From contig CANTFL010001403.1 of NCBI GenBank assembly GCA_947650285.1, positions 1 through 64,000 of the forward strand: 64,000 nucleotides of DNA, read 5' to 3'. Below the pieces are notes generated by a model. The model was given only the letters and a program-made list of their open reading frames with translations. It ran no database searches and had not been told where the DNA came from. The DNA comes from Hyaloperonospora brassicae. Taxonomy: Eukaryota > Oomycota > Peronosporomycetes > Peronosporales > Peronosporaceae. Both the position numbers and the translations under genes were made by a program. Positions 55,132-64,000 of this stretch are shown here, one piece after another (position 1 is the first letter of the stretch; each line of letters begins with the position of its first letter).

Positions 55132-56208
55132 TTACACACCGTCTTGTCGTGTCTGCTCGTCGTTCTCGTCCAGACGACGCACCGTATTGCCACGTCCGCC
55201 GTTCGTGACTTGTAAATACCTTTCTCGGTCGACCAAGATTGTGTCCCTACGCACCGCTGTCGCCGCGCCCTTTGTCATCTTGACATGTGCATGCGGCAAG
55301 TACACTTCCTCATTGTTGAACCACTTGCAGCTCACGTACTCCACGTTGCACTTGTTATAGTGGATCATCTTGCCAACCGTCTTGTCTTCGCCATAGTCCA
55401 GTCCTTCCAGCTCAACATAAATCGGGTTGTCCAAGATGCACTTGATCACGCCACTCCCAACAAAGTACGACCCGCCAGTCGCAAACACGTACGAGTTTGT
55501 GTTTGACACGCCGCCGACATTCACGTGCATGTCCCCAGCATAGCACGCGGCCAAGTCCGTGCACTGTTGCAAGCACTGGTAGTACTGTGGCCAGTAGATC
55601 ACGGCTTCGTCGTCCTGTTTCAACAAGTGACTGCGGGCGTTTGTTGCCTGGATATGGCTCATAATGGTCACCGTTTTGTTGTGGAGATTCAAATAGCTGT
55701 CCACCCCAGTGTGCCGGACGACCTGGAGACTGTTTTCGAGCGCCAGTGGAATTGAAACGTCTTTGTGGGCAAACACGAGTGTCTCAGGACTCACGATAAA
55801 GCCCACAAAGTCCCAATTCGTCTTGTCGCACACAAACAACACGCGCTGAATGGGTTCGTGCAACAGCGAATAAGTCTCTTCGCTGTCGTGTGGAACAAGT
55901 CGCGACGCCACAATCGGCAGGACTGTCGCTTGGAACCCAAGTCGAACGCGACAGAAAAAGAGCAACAGCTGCGTGTAGTACCCCATGACAAAGCCACAGA
56001 CGAGTACGCCCGCTAGCGCAATCAAAGGAATGGACGACAGGCGTTCGAATCGCGCAAAGCGCTTTTTGTCTTTATGGCGCTCGGCTGTCGTGTGGGACAC
56101 GGGCGACCCGCAAGAGACGTCGAGGCTTTCGGACATACTACCGGCTCGAGAATTGCGCGCTCGGCGGTGCGCTGTCGGTAGTAACGGCGCGATGTCCTCG
56201 AAAGCCAT
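55132..56208 (-). CDS. Type II single-pass membrane protein with dileucine motif, function unknown
   Basis: 358 residues from an ATG, single exon. The cytosolic N-terminus (about 57 residues) is basic and carries EDIAPLLPTA at residues 4-13, which fits the acidic dileucine signal D/E-x3-L-L/I for sorting to lysosome- or vacuole-related compartments. One hydrophobic segment, about residues 58-84 (SIPLIALAGVLVCGFVMGYY), anchors it. The remaining 275 residues would be lumenal or extracellular, with several Cys (YYQCLQQCTDLAACYAGD, KCNVEYVSCKWF) likely in disulfides and N-glycosylation sites such as NKT. No enzymatic motif is recognised. An Inr+FPR-like sequence lies 20-40 bases upstream of the ATG. 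Confidence 0.85.
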   Translation of the reverse strand: MAFEDIAPLLPTAHRRARNSRAGSMSESLDVSCGSPVSHTTAERHKDKKRFARFERLSSIPLIALAGVLVCGFVMGYYTQLLLFFCRVRLGFQATVLPIVASRLVPHDSEETYSLLHEPIQRVLFVCDKTNWDFVGFIVSPETLVFAHKDVSIPLALENSLQVVRHTGVDSYLNLHNKTVTIMSHIQATNARSHLLKQDDEAVIYWPQYYQCLQQCTDLAACYAGDMHVNVGGVSNTNSYVFATGGSYFVGSGVIKCILDNPIYVELEGLDYGEDKTVGKMIHYNKCNVEYVSCKWFNNEEVYLPHAHVKMTKGAATAVRRDTILVDRERYLQVTNGGRGNTVRRLDENDEQTRQDGV

Positions 56209-56226
56209 ACTTGATGAGGATGGGTT

Positions 56227-56243
56227 CTATTTGCAAATGAGAG
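56227..56243 (-). promoter_or_regulatory. Inr+FPR-like core promoter of the membrane-protein gene
   Basis: On the minus strand CTCTCATTTGCAAATAG: TCATTTG matches the initiator at six of seven positions and the A/T-rich CAAATAG follows in the position of the flanking promoter region. It ends 19 bases before the ATG. Confidence 0.4.
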
Positions 56244-56259
56244 AGGAATAGGATCGAAG

Positions 56260-56340
56260 ACGAACGATAGCGGTGCGTTATCGAATCGATAGCGGTGCGT
56301 TATCGAGGCGATAGATGAGCGATTGAGGTGCTTTTATCGA
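56260..56340. repeat. Short repeats of a gatagcggtgcgttatcga-like motif
   Basis: Three to four close copies (agcggtgcgttatcga, near 56265 and 56290, then a variant near 56325) upstream of the membrane-protein gene, with tatcga cores. Possibly regulatory sites or just slippage products. Confidence 0.5.
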
Positions 56341-56715
56341 GTCGATAGAGGATGAAAATACAGTCGTTCGCGTTTTAGGGTCGTGTTTCGTGAGTCGGTC
56401 TTAATAGGCGCACGATGCGATGAAACTGCACAAGAGCATACTGACGATATCGACCGACAGGGCCGTCGAGGGAGATAAAAGATCGACGACATGTGTGTTG
56501 GAAGACGGGTTTGTATGTGGTATGTGTTCATCGACTAAACACCGACAAAGCCCAAAAAGTAGCGACCTAACCGGCCATTCGTTTCGTATCCGCGCCACTA
56601 AAGACGCGCCACTTGCGCTTCCTCATCGACTTTCACGCGTCCTCGTTGCTCTTCTTTCACGTCAATTCCCGTATCCTCATACTTGTCGTCCTCGTCATCA
56701 TGATCACCACTTGCT

Positions 56716-57054
56716 CTAAGTAGACGGGTTCAGTCCAATGCGGGAACGCACGTCCTGGCGTCGAGCTTCTTGTCGCGCAGCCATCGAGTCGCCCGCTATG
56801 CCAAAAGGCGACGGCAGAGAAGACGTCGAGTCGGGAGGCTGATGCGCACTGCTGCTGCTGTTTTTCGCTTGTCGTTCCTTTTCCTGCAAATACGACTCGT
56901 ACTCAGCCGCGACGTCGGCCCGTTCCTCAACGCGTGTCGGGTGTCGCCGCAGCATTTTTTCGTGAGTGGATTGTGAGACCAAAAATGTCCTATTTGAGAT
57001 ATGCGCTCGAGAACCATCTGGCAAAACGTTTGTTGCAGTAGGGGTGGACGACAC
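56716..57054 (-). CDS. Small charged protein, start unresolved
   Basis: Open frame of about 112 codons whose sequence looks like real protein: FLVSQSTHEKMLRRHPTRVE, AAEYESYLQEKERQAKNSSS and MAARQEARRQDVRSRIGLNP. It has a helical charged middle and a Ser/Pro-rich tail. The first codon of this open stretch is GTG, not ATG. Either translation starts at an internal ATG or a short first exon lies upstream. The sequence ATGGGAGACTACAGGCAGAT at 57122-57141 (reading MGDYRQMAKKAESL) is a candidate, with a GT (CTGTAGC) just after it, although I could not match the splice phase. No family is recognised. Confidence 0.5.
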   Translation of the reverse strand: MSSTPTATNVLPDGSRAHISNRTFLVSQSTHEKMLRRHPTRVEERADVAAEYESYLQEKERQAKNSSSSAHQPPDSTSSLPSPFGIAGDSMAARQEARRQDVRSRIGLNPST

Positions 57055-57149
57055 TGACGTTCATGTCAAGAGACATGGATTGAGCGAGATTCCTGCTACA
57101 GGCTCTCCGCTTTTTTTGCCATCTGCCTGTAGTCTCCCATGACGACGGC

Positions 57150-59350
57150 GCCCTGCTCGGTACAGGAGAACGTGGCCGTGTTTGCTCATCGTTGCGCAAC
57201 GATCCGGTGTTTGTTTCAAGCGTCGATACTCGTGTCGTGCCATGTTTCAGGCTTCATTGGCACTATAGGATACTTGAACTAGCACCTGGCCGTGGACGCT
57301 TTTGCGCTTTTTTGTCTGCCACTTATGGATGCAAGCAAGGCACGTCAGGCGTGCGGATGTTGAATGTCCGCGACGAGAGAGGTCCGTGGGAACCACGCCG
57401 CAACTCCTGGACCGAACTCAACGCGTGGATGGTGAACGGAGGCACGGCGGTGGTTTCTGTCGCGAGCGACTCGAGCACGATCAACTTCTAGCAGGAATGG
57501 CACACGACGTTTTTGAAATGTCTGGCAACTGAACGACTACACGACGTTGTAGCTGTTCGATTCCTCGAGCGTGTGGACAGGTTGAGATCGGTAGTTTGCA
57601 GTGTATCGTCGCTCGCTCGATCGAAAGAGGTCCAGAGGTTCCGATCTCTGTAATTGAAGAACGGCTTACCGTATCGATAGTTTCACGGGGAACTGTTGGA
57701 AAGAAGAGACAGAAGTTACGATCGCGTGTTTGGTCTCCGCTAAACGAGTATGTCCACCTCTTGTCTATCGTGACGGACACGGTGACAAGCGAGCAGTCAG
57801 TACTACGCCATAAGGCAGCAATTGTAGTAGGACTGCGGAAGTGGTTGTTGTCATAGTAATCTGCCACTTGCCAGGTACTGGTTCGCGCTGAGTGTCAACC
57901 ACATTGGCGTAGTCGTTCGTCATTGCCGCCGTTGTGGTGACCAATACATGTGATGGGGGCGCAGTTGTTTTGACATTGTTGTAACATGACGTGAGGATGA
58001 GATAGGGAGAGTCGTGTCCAGTGAGTGTCTAGGATCGACGGGGTCGTCATCCCGTCGCTCCAAGTCATGCCCGTCAAATATCGATTGCTGCTGATGTCCA
58101 GCTGAGGAACTGCAACGAACTGCTGGACAGATGAAGCGGCAGAGAGCTAGATGCCCGGTAATGGTGGCAGAGGGATGGCGGCTTGGCCACAGTGACAAGC
58201 GCTAGGGTGCGATTTACATCGGCAAAGCAGCTCGTGAGAGAGACTACTTGTTGCAGTACCGCATCGTTGAACCATCAATTCGCGAGTCAGTGATCTGACA
58301 CAACTCACCGCTCTTGTGTCTTCAATTGCCCACACGCACGATCACGAGGTACCACAAGGCGCTTGCGCGGCAGCAACAAGACGGTAGTACAATCGTAGCG
58401 CATTGAGCAGCTGAAAATCCGCTGCTTGGCTATCCTTTTTTTCTCCACGCAGCTCAGGCGTCAACTTTCGAGCACAATTGGTGATGTGCAGTACTGACCA
58501 GAAGAAGTATTGCAGGTGTGGCAGATATTAGGTAATGCGCGACTGACGCTCGACAGTCGATCGGACTTCAACGTTTGCACATACCAAACGTCCGAGCAGT
58601 TGCTGTTGTCCTTTCGACGTGTCAAGACGGTATCAGTAACGCGATCAATGTCATAGGACAATGTTGATCGCCAATACTTTACGGATTGTCTGCTTTCGAG
58701 ATGCTCTTCACGGAAGTAATTCATAGTGGCGCAGGGTCCGATGTTGAAGGACCCCGTGCCACCTTGAAGGTCGATCGAGTCCATGGACGCTATTGGAGAC
58801 GGTAGGGCGTTGCACTAGCGAGCGGGCGCATAGATTGACACAATCGTGTACCCGACGCGAAATGACGCTGAGGTCTCAGGGGTGGACCTCGCCGCGAAAG
58901 TAGGTGACTACGTACCACGCAGCAATGTTTACTCTGCTCCCTTTCGGTGAAGGCCGTCGTAGCAAGAAAGCTCAAGAGTGTTGACACAGTGACCTAGCTT
59001 CGTATGCGGAAACAAACGGTACCTACGGTATTGCAGCCGATGGACAACATGATGGATCTCCTCAATCGGTGCAGACGTAACGGTCAGCAGTAGAAACGCA
59101 GGTGAGTAAGACAGTGAGAAATGTTTACCTCCATTCTCGGCGTAGACATACATACATCATCGCTGTTGATGGTGTCCGCAGTATAGAGCGTCGAGCGTAG
59201 GGACGTAAATAGATTCACCGGTAAGCCGTGTCGGGCATCCTGCACACTGTGTGCAGACACAACGTTACGCTATCTCAAGTGGCCAGTCCACCATCTCCGC
59301 CATCGCCACACAAAAGACAAAGCAAAGCAAACGCCCAGCGCGTCTGTTTA
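57150..59350. other. Intergenic, possible decayed minus-strand gene
   Basis: Many minus-strand fragments read like parts of a protein broken by frameshifts: 58929-59153 (FLLLTVTSAPIEEIHHVVHR), 58461-58784 (RALPNICHTCNTSSGQYC), and around 58060-58110 a leucine-rich-repeat-like VPQLDISSNRYLTGMTWSD. Nothing is long enough to assign, and a plus-strand gene is not visible either. Confidence 0.35.
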
Positions 59351-59359
59351 CGTGCATCA

Positions 59360-59763
59360 TCAAGTCGATCTCGATACCAGTAGCAATATGGTGTCGTCGT
59401 TGCTGGCCTCCCGCCAACGAACGCACTTGGCACATAGTAGATGGGTGCGTGTCAAGCAAGAGCCGCAACCATCTGCAGTTGGCGCAAAATCAGCTACGGC
59501 CATGTGGTCAACATGGTGGCTGATCACGCCCAGCCGTCCGTCGCGACTTGCCTGGCCAAGTCGCAATCGCCCACACGACGTGCCCACGTGACGTCGGCTC
59601 TTTCTGCCGCGGAATCGGCAGAAAGAGCCCCTTGACGACACGGCGAATTACTCACAGGGGCCTTCTTGTCACGAACAGACCCCATCGTCTCCTCGTGCAG
59701 CTCCGGAGACAGGTCGGACACCGCTTTGACTTGCGCAAAGTATCCCCTCAACACGCTCTGCTG
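59360..59763 (-). CDS. Candidate spliced gene with CxxC...CxxC motif (two exons seen)
   Basis: Exon 59656-59763 follows GGATTAG on the minus strand and reads QQSVLRGYFAQVKAVSDLSP then ELHEETMGSVRDKKAP, ending exactly at a strong 5' splice site (CCT|GTGAGT). After a 104-base intron ending TTGGCCAG, exon 59360-59551 continues in the same phase: ASRDGRLGVISHHVDHMAVA, then DGCGSCLTRTHLLCAKCVRW, to a TGA/TAA-type stop. C-x2-C-x8-C-x2-C could bind zinc. The first exon is missing; an ATG near 59985 (reading MASGRLGRNFVR before GTGATG) would fit in phase but overlaps the promoter of the divergent FYVE gene. The family is unknown. It may be a gene or a relic. Confidence 0.4.
59596..59629. other. Perfect 14-bp hairpin inside the candidate intron
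   Basis: ggctctttctgccg, a six-base loop (cggaat) and the exact inverted copy. It sits in the middle of the presumed intron 59552-59655, where a stable stem could bring splice sites closer. It is not followed by the T-run of a bacterial-type terminator. Confidence 0.85.
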
Positions 59764-59980
59764 CTAATCCCACCTGATTTCTTCTTATCCCGAGTCGCAC
59801 TGGCACCAAGAGCTTGTCGTTGACGGGGAAAGGGTGGGTGGGGTAAGGTCAGGCTCAAGAGAGGGATAGGTAGGCAGGTCGGTCGGCAGATGCTTTGGTC
59901 AGATACTTTGGTCAGGTCAGCAATGCAACAACGTCCGTTCCGTCATCACCCGCACGAAATTCCGCCCCAGTCGTCCGCTG

Positions 59981-59998
59981 GCCATTGTCCAATTTTCC
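59981..59998 (+). promoter_or_regulatory. Inr+FPR-like core promoter of the FYVE/GAF gene
   Basis: gCCATTGTccAATTTTC: CCATTGT matches the initiator YCAYTYY at six of seven positions and AATTTTC fits the flanking promoter region MWTTTNC exactly. Transcription would start near 59984, only about 15 bases before the ATG, giving a very short 5' UTR, as is common in oomycetes. Confidence 0.55.
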
Positions 59999-62125
59999 AT
60001 GTTCAAGTCAACTACAGCCGATCGAACGCGAGCGCCGTCGTCGGGTCTCAAGCTCAAGAAAAGCTCGAGCAGCTTCAGGCGCGCGGTCGTCGATCGGTCA
60101 CGTCTCGAATTGGGCGACCGAAGCAGTAAAGACGACGACCCGAAGGCGTCCGGTGGATCAATCGACCACTTGCCGCCGACCGAGTCGCGCGTACGGCTGT
60201 CCGACGAAGAGCTCTTGACGTTGGCCCGCGAAGCGTCCGACCGCGTCGACTTTCGTCGGCTCACGAACCGCCAGGCGTCGCTCCGCAATTGGAAGTGGAA
60301 GACAGTGGCCAATGCGTTCACGGCCTTCTCCCACGGCGACGGCTTCGAGTCTGCCCAAGAAGTGCTGGCCACGGGCGAGATGAAAGCCTCGTTGAACGAG
60401 TTGGCGCATATCCTGAGCACGGCAACGGACGTGGACCACGACATGATGATGCGGAGCGTGTACAAGGACTACATCCACGGCTCGGTCGTGCACGTCGTGA
60501 GGCCGCCCCGGGTCAAGACCACGGCCGAAGCCGCTAACGTCGTAGTGGAAGTCGAGTCCAAGCTGACGGTCAAGACCAGTGCCTTTGAGCGCTCGCGGCT
60601 GTTCAAGAACCACGAACAGTGGTGCTTTCTCGAGTACTTTGAGAAAGTCAGCAGTGCCGACAGCTTCACGGTGACGCTCACGTCCGTGCCAGAGACCGCG
60701 TTACTTGCTGGCAAGATGAAAGCCGACCGCGTGGACGAGCTGCCTGACTTGACAGCAGCGTACCTCATTGAGAAGATCTCGGCGAGCAATTTGGTTCGCG
60801 TCGTCTTCTTTGCTCAGGCTTCGCTTCGCGAGTATGAGCCGCAGTTTGACTCGTCGAGCACGAGCTACAGCATGGACAGCGAGAGTCAACGGGGCAGTCA
60901 ACTCGCCTGGTCGAAGAAACGGCAGACGCGCTTGATGCGACTCGCTGCAGGTGCCAGTCAGCTCCCCGACGTGGTCCGTCGTCGCCGCTTTGGTACGCAA
61001 TTGCTGGCCGACTGCTCGGCATTCGAAGCCAAGAACTCGCGCTGCACGTGCTGTGCCAAGTCGCTGCGGTTCCTCACGCGCAAGAAACGCTGCCACGTGT
61101 GCGGCTACATTGTGTGCCACCAGTGCTGGAGCATCCACTCGATGGAGACGCGTGCGGGTCGCGTCTCGTCCGTGCGCGCGTGCAAGCGCTGCGTCGAGTT
61201 CGTGCACAATGGCGACTACTCGTGCGTGAACCAGCAGACACGTGGCCGCATTCAGATTGTCGCGGACCCGCCGAGTCTGCCATCGAGCAGCGACACGCCG
61301 GGCAAAGCGTTGACGAACTTCTTGCACGACGCGCTGCAGAACTCGTCGGGCAACAAGCGCAAGTCTGTCCTGTCCGTGGTGCGGCACTTGATGAACCAGG
61401 AGAAAGAGGCCGGGGTGAGCTGCTCAGACAGCTCGTCGTCCGGCACACGTCTGACGGATAAGGACGCTGAGAAGTACGTGAACGCACTGCACGACGGCAT
61501 GCTGCAGGTCGAGCCGCTTCCGCTCGAAGAGTGTGTGCTCGCTACTGTCGATGGCCGCAACTACCCGCTCAATATGGCCCGCGACGCCGGCACATTGAGC
61601 AAACCGCCGGTGCCCGAGAACGAGCAGATGCGGATTGCAGCCATCGAGCGAGGCGGGTTCTCCAAGATCACGGACACGGACGAGCTCGACTTGATCTGTG
61701 AGCTGCTTGCACGGGAAATGCAGTGTTCTACGGGACTCGTGACGCTGATCAGCGAGGACGAGCAGCACGTGTTGGCATCGAACTTGCTGCCGTTTCGACA
61801 GCTGCATATGCCACGGGAGCAGTCCTTCTGTCAACACACGATCATGAACGACGTGCCATTGCTGGTACCGCATCCGGAATCGGACATTCGGTTCCAGAAC
61901 CTGCCGGCGCTTCTTGCGCACGACATGCGGTTCTACCTCGGGTTCCCACTCAAGGACGAGAACGACCAGGTCGTGGGTTCCGTGTGCTGCATTGACAGCA
62001 AGTCTCGAGACGTGTCTGCGTCGCAGTACTCGGCTATGAAGAGACTTGCCGAGACGGCGTCGAAAGTGGTGCAAATTAAGGGGTTGCAGGCCCGGATGGC
62101 CGACCCGACGTCCGTCACGACATAA
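59999..62125 (+). CDS. START-like / FYVE zinc-finger / GAF domain protein
   Basis: 708 residues, single exon, ATG just after the core promoter. The basic, Ser-rich N-terminus is followed by a START/Bet v1-like lipid-binding region (about 70-290: SVYKDYIHGSVVHVV, WCFLEYFEKVSSADSF, RVVFFAQASLREYEP). Residues about 345-402 are a FYVE-type zinc finger (CTCCAKSLRFLTRKKRCHVC, then GYIVCHQCWS and VRACKRCVEF) with all eight Cys positions. The R-(R/K)-HHCR phosphoinositide-binding motif is reduced to KKRCHVC, so PI3P binding may be weak. Residues about 560-695 are a GAF domain (FCQHTIMNDVPLLVPHPESD, then DMRFYLGFPL and VVGSVCCIDSKS), often a small-molecule or cyclic-nucleotide sensor. It probably acts at endosomal membranes. 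This START-FYVE(-GAF) arrangement is abundant in oomycetes. Confidence 0.93.
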   Translation: MFKSTTADRTRAPSSGLKLKKSSSSFRRAVVDRSRLELGDRSSKDDDPKASGGSIDHLPPTESRVRLSDEELLTLAREASDRVDFRRLTNRQASLRNWKWKTVANAFTAFSHGDGFESAQEVLATGEMKASLNELAHILSTATDVDHDMMMRSVYKDYIHGSVVHVVRPPRVKTTAEAANVVVEVESKLTVKTSAFERSRLFKNHEQWCFLEYFEKVSSADSFTVTLTSVPETALLAGKMKADRVDELPDLTAAYLIEKISASNLVRVVFFAQASLREYEPQFDSSSTSYSMDSESQRGSQLAWSKKRQTRLMRLAAGASQLPDVVRRRRFGTQLLADCSAFEAKNSRCTCCAKSLRFLTRKKRCHVCGYIVCHQCWSIHSMETRAGRVSSVRACKRCVEFVHNGDYSCVNQQTRGRIQIVADPPSLPSSSDTPGKALTNFLHDALQNSSGNKRKSVLSVVRHLMNQEKEAGVSCSDSSSSGTRLTDKDAEKYVNALHDGMLQVEPLPLEECVLATVDGRNYPLNMARDAGTLSKPPVPENEQMRIAAIERGGFSKITDTDELDLICELLAREMQCSTGLVTLISEDEQHVLASNLLPFRQLHMPREQSFCQHTIMNDVPLLVPHPESDIRFQNLPALLAHDMRFYLGFPLKDENDQVVGSVCCIDSKSRDVSASQYSAMKRLAETASKVVQIKGLQARMADPTSVTT

Positions 62126-64000
62126 GTCGCTAGCAGCAGTGTGTGTGTTTTTCTCTCATTGCATCCCGACGACGTGGAATACAATTTGATACTTTCGACT
62201 CTAGACGATATGTAGAGCAGCGAGTGGTTTTGTGCTGTCTGTATCGATCTGCTGCGTCATGTCGTGACAGTTCGGCGGCAGAACGTCGTTATTTCGATGG
62301 CACAACGGCGTTCGACGCTTTCTTTCTTGTACATGCAAATGGAGACATGGTCGTCCATTATTGGGTGAGAAATGCCAAAACGTTCGTCCGTGTTGGTCTT
62401 CTATAGTCTTTCGTGAACAATCGCTCGGATTTGAGCGCCACTGCAAAGCGTTCGTGTAGCCAACCTTCAATATTAGCGAACAGAGAAGGAAAGCATCGAT
62501 TCGAGTTTTCTTTTGCTGCTGCTTCCACGCGTCTGGCTAAAGCAACGTACCTTGATGTTTGAGCTCAACGATTGGCGAGGCCGCTGAGGAGACATGGAAT
62601 GTGCGACTATGACGCCGTCTGTTAAAGCTCAGCTTCACGTTTTTGAGCGAGCTGTTTTGGGTTCATCAATAGTGCATGTGGTTAGAATTACTTGCTTCCT
62701 GGACCCCGCATGCAATCGCCTGCCCTACAAAAGACAGTTGACGTTGTCTTAGCAATAGAAAAGTCGCTTTTCGTGCTTGGAGGTGCTTCGCATTCGTACA
62801 TTGTTTTTGTTGTTATTGTTCAATTACCTACTTTGTGTAAATAGTCTGCTAAGACGGGCCTAAACAAGACAGCGCCGTCGTGCCGACCATCAGCGCAAAT
62901 TTGTCAAAAAAGGAGGCTTCGAATGGCCGAATATCTTGTCGCCAAACAGCTTGATTGCAATTTGGTGTATTTCTGCTCCATTGTTGATCCATTTAGTCTA
63001 GTAACTGATTGGCCCACTCATTGCATGAGCTTGACATTACAGCAAATGTCAATGTGAATATTGATGTAGCGACGTGTTCTCAGCTGATTGGTCGTAAGTG
63101 AATAGGTTGTTGTAGCGATGAAATTTTAGCTATATAACTTGCAAGTCTGATCAAAGGGGACCATGGTCCGGAGCTCACCGCTTCATGCAGATAATTCGCT
63201 TCAGAGTATAAAATCGCGTTACGAATATTTTCGTTCCGATTCGACACTGTCAGTATTAGCGGCAGAGGTAGTTCTGCGTTGTAAGGTGTACTGAATACAC
63301 GGTCGCCGTGGCTGGCATATAATACAACAAAATCCCATCCGGCCCCGTCGTTGTGTTGAAGATTAGAATCCAAGACAATATAGACAGACAATCGCTGATC
63401 TCATGTTTCGATCAGCAAACAACCCAACGAGGTGAGATCGTCGACATGTAATACAGAGATGAGAACACAAGGGTGTGGCAGCTTTGCCTGCCGCCAAGCG
63501 AGGAAGGTGACATCCAAACCATCGCTGTTTCCCTTATTAGGGTCAGAGAATTTTTGTGATACATGGTATTGATCAAGTGCCTCCCTGTAATGATCAAATC
63601 GAGAGCACCAGTTCTATTCATTAAGTACCATGAAACCTTCCCATGGCTGTGAAAGTTGACTACAATGCTTCATCGTGTCTTGGGAAAGACGTGTTCGCTC
63701 TTGATGCTGTTCGGTCATACACATGCGCGAATGCGTAATTAGCAGATTCCATAGGATTCTGGTTGGTAACATATTCAAGCAGTGTCAACTTTTACACATC
63801 TTTATCCATACCAGTACAGTACTCATTGCTGGATCTCACATATCGCACTTATGAGTAACATCTTGTGTGACTTGCCGACACACACAAGTAGCTGCAGTGA
63901 AGCTCGAAATTACGCTACGCACATATACTAATGGCTCTGCCCTTCGCGCATGATAAAGAGAGAAACTTCAAGTAAAGGTCATCGTCGACTAGCAGCTGAG
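62126..64000. other. Downstream region, no supported gene
   Basis: No polypeptide motif recognised. Minus-strand frames at 63412-63621 (ATG) and about 63080-63388 (no ATG; SVYIVLDSNLQHNDGAGWDF) look somewhat protein-like and are separated by a stop, so they could be a gene remnant. The sequence becomes AT-rich and would need the neighbouring window. Confidence 0.4.

Noticed and set aside
57900..59153. Leucine-rich-repeat receptor pseudogene on the minus strand
   Set aside because: A few LRR-like words (LDISSNRYL) in shifting frames are not enough to claim a family; left as an unassigned stretch.

Overview
The window looks like nuclear DNA of an oomycete (Phytophthora or downy-mildew type). 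The grounds are a secreted pectin lyase gene, a START-like/FYVE/GAF protein of a type common in oomycetes, single-exon genes with sequences resembling the oomycete Inr+FPR core promoter, and chromodomain-type Gypsy elements, Crypton-like tyrosine-recombinase relics and a pogo-like transposon. I recognise no rRNA, tRNA or CRISPR array. The species cannot be named from the sequence alone.

Layout. Positions 1-49,000 are a repeat-rich, gene-poor compartment. 1-6,436 is a giant imperfect palindrome: two inverted, near-identical 2.2-kb arms around a 2-kb spacer, each arm holding a broken Crypton-like tyrosine recombinase. A third copy, in direct orientation, lies at 36,430-38,346. 6,674-20,437 is a nest of old Gypsy sequence: a decayed gag/protease/RNase H/integrase region without reverse transcriptase, flanked by several related LTRs in both orientations, some extremely rich in GATC. 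21,721-22,991 is a TIR element with a TTA target duplication whose interior contains exon-like segments. About 27,640-28,320 is a pectin lyase pseudogene, 29,463-30,195 a 106-bp tandem repeat and 30,231-32,109 a dead pogo-like transposon with TA duplications. 32,619-33,854 is the one intact gene here, a secreted pectin lyase. 39,687-48,007 is a complete LTR-bounded but mutated Gypsy element on the minus strand. It has an exact 5-bp target duplication, sits inside an older related LTR, and carries a plus-strand antisense ORF with its own promoter-like sequence.

Positions 49,000-62,200 are gene-dense: an EDEM3-like ER mannosidase-family protein with a PA domain (49,887-52,211), a relic resembling an anoctamin C-terminus, a small zinc-finger-like ORF, a type II membrane protein with a dileucine sorting motif (minus strand), a small charged ORF (minus), a candidate spliced minus-strand gene, and the FYVE/GAF protein (59,999-62,125). 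I recognise nothing after 62,126.

The most interesting items are the antisense gene inside the Gypsy element, the apparent gene capture in the TIR element, the palindrome of Crypton relics with TTCCGACA arrays at its ends, and the overlapping divergent starts at 60.0 kb. ORF starts quoted here are the first ATG; several longer open frames begin with GTG or TTG and were trimmed.
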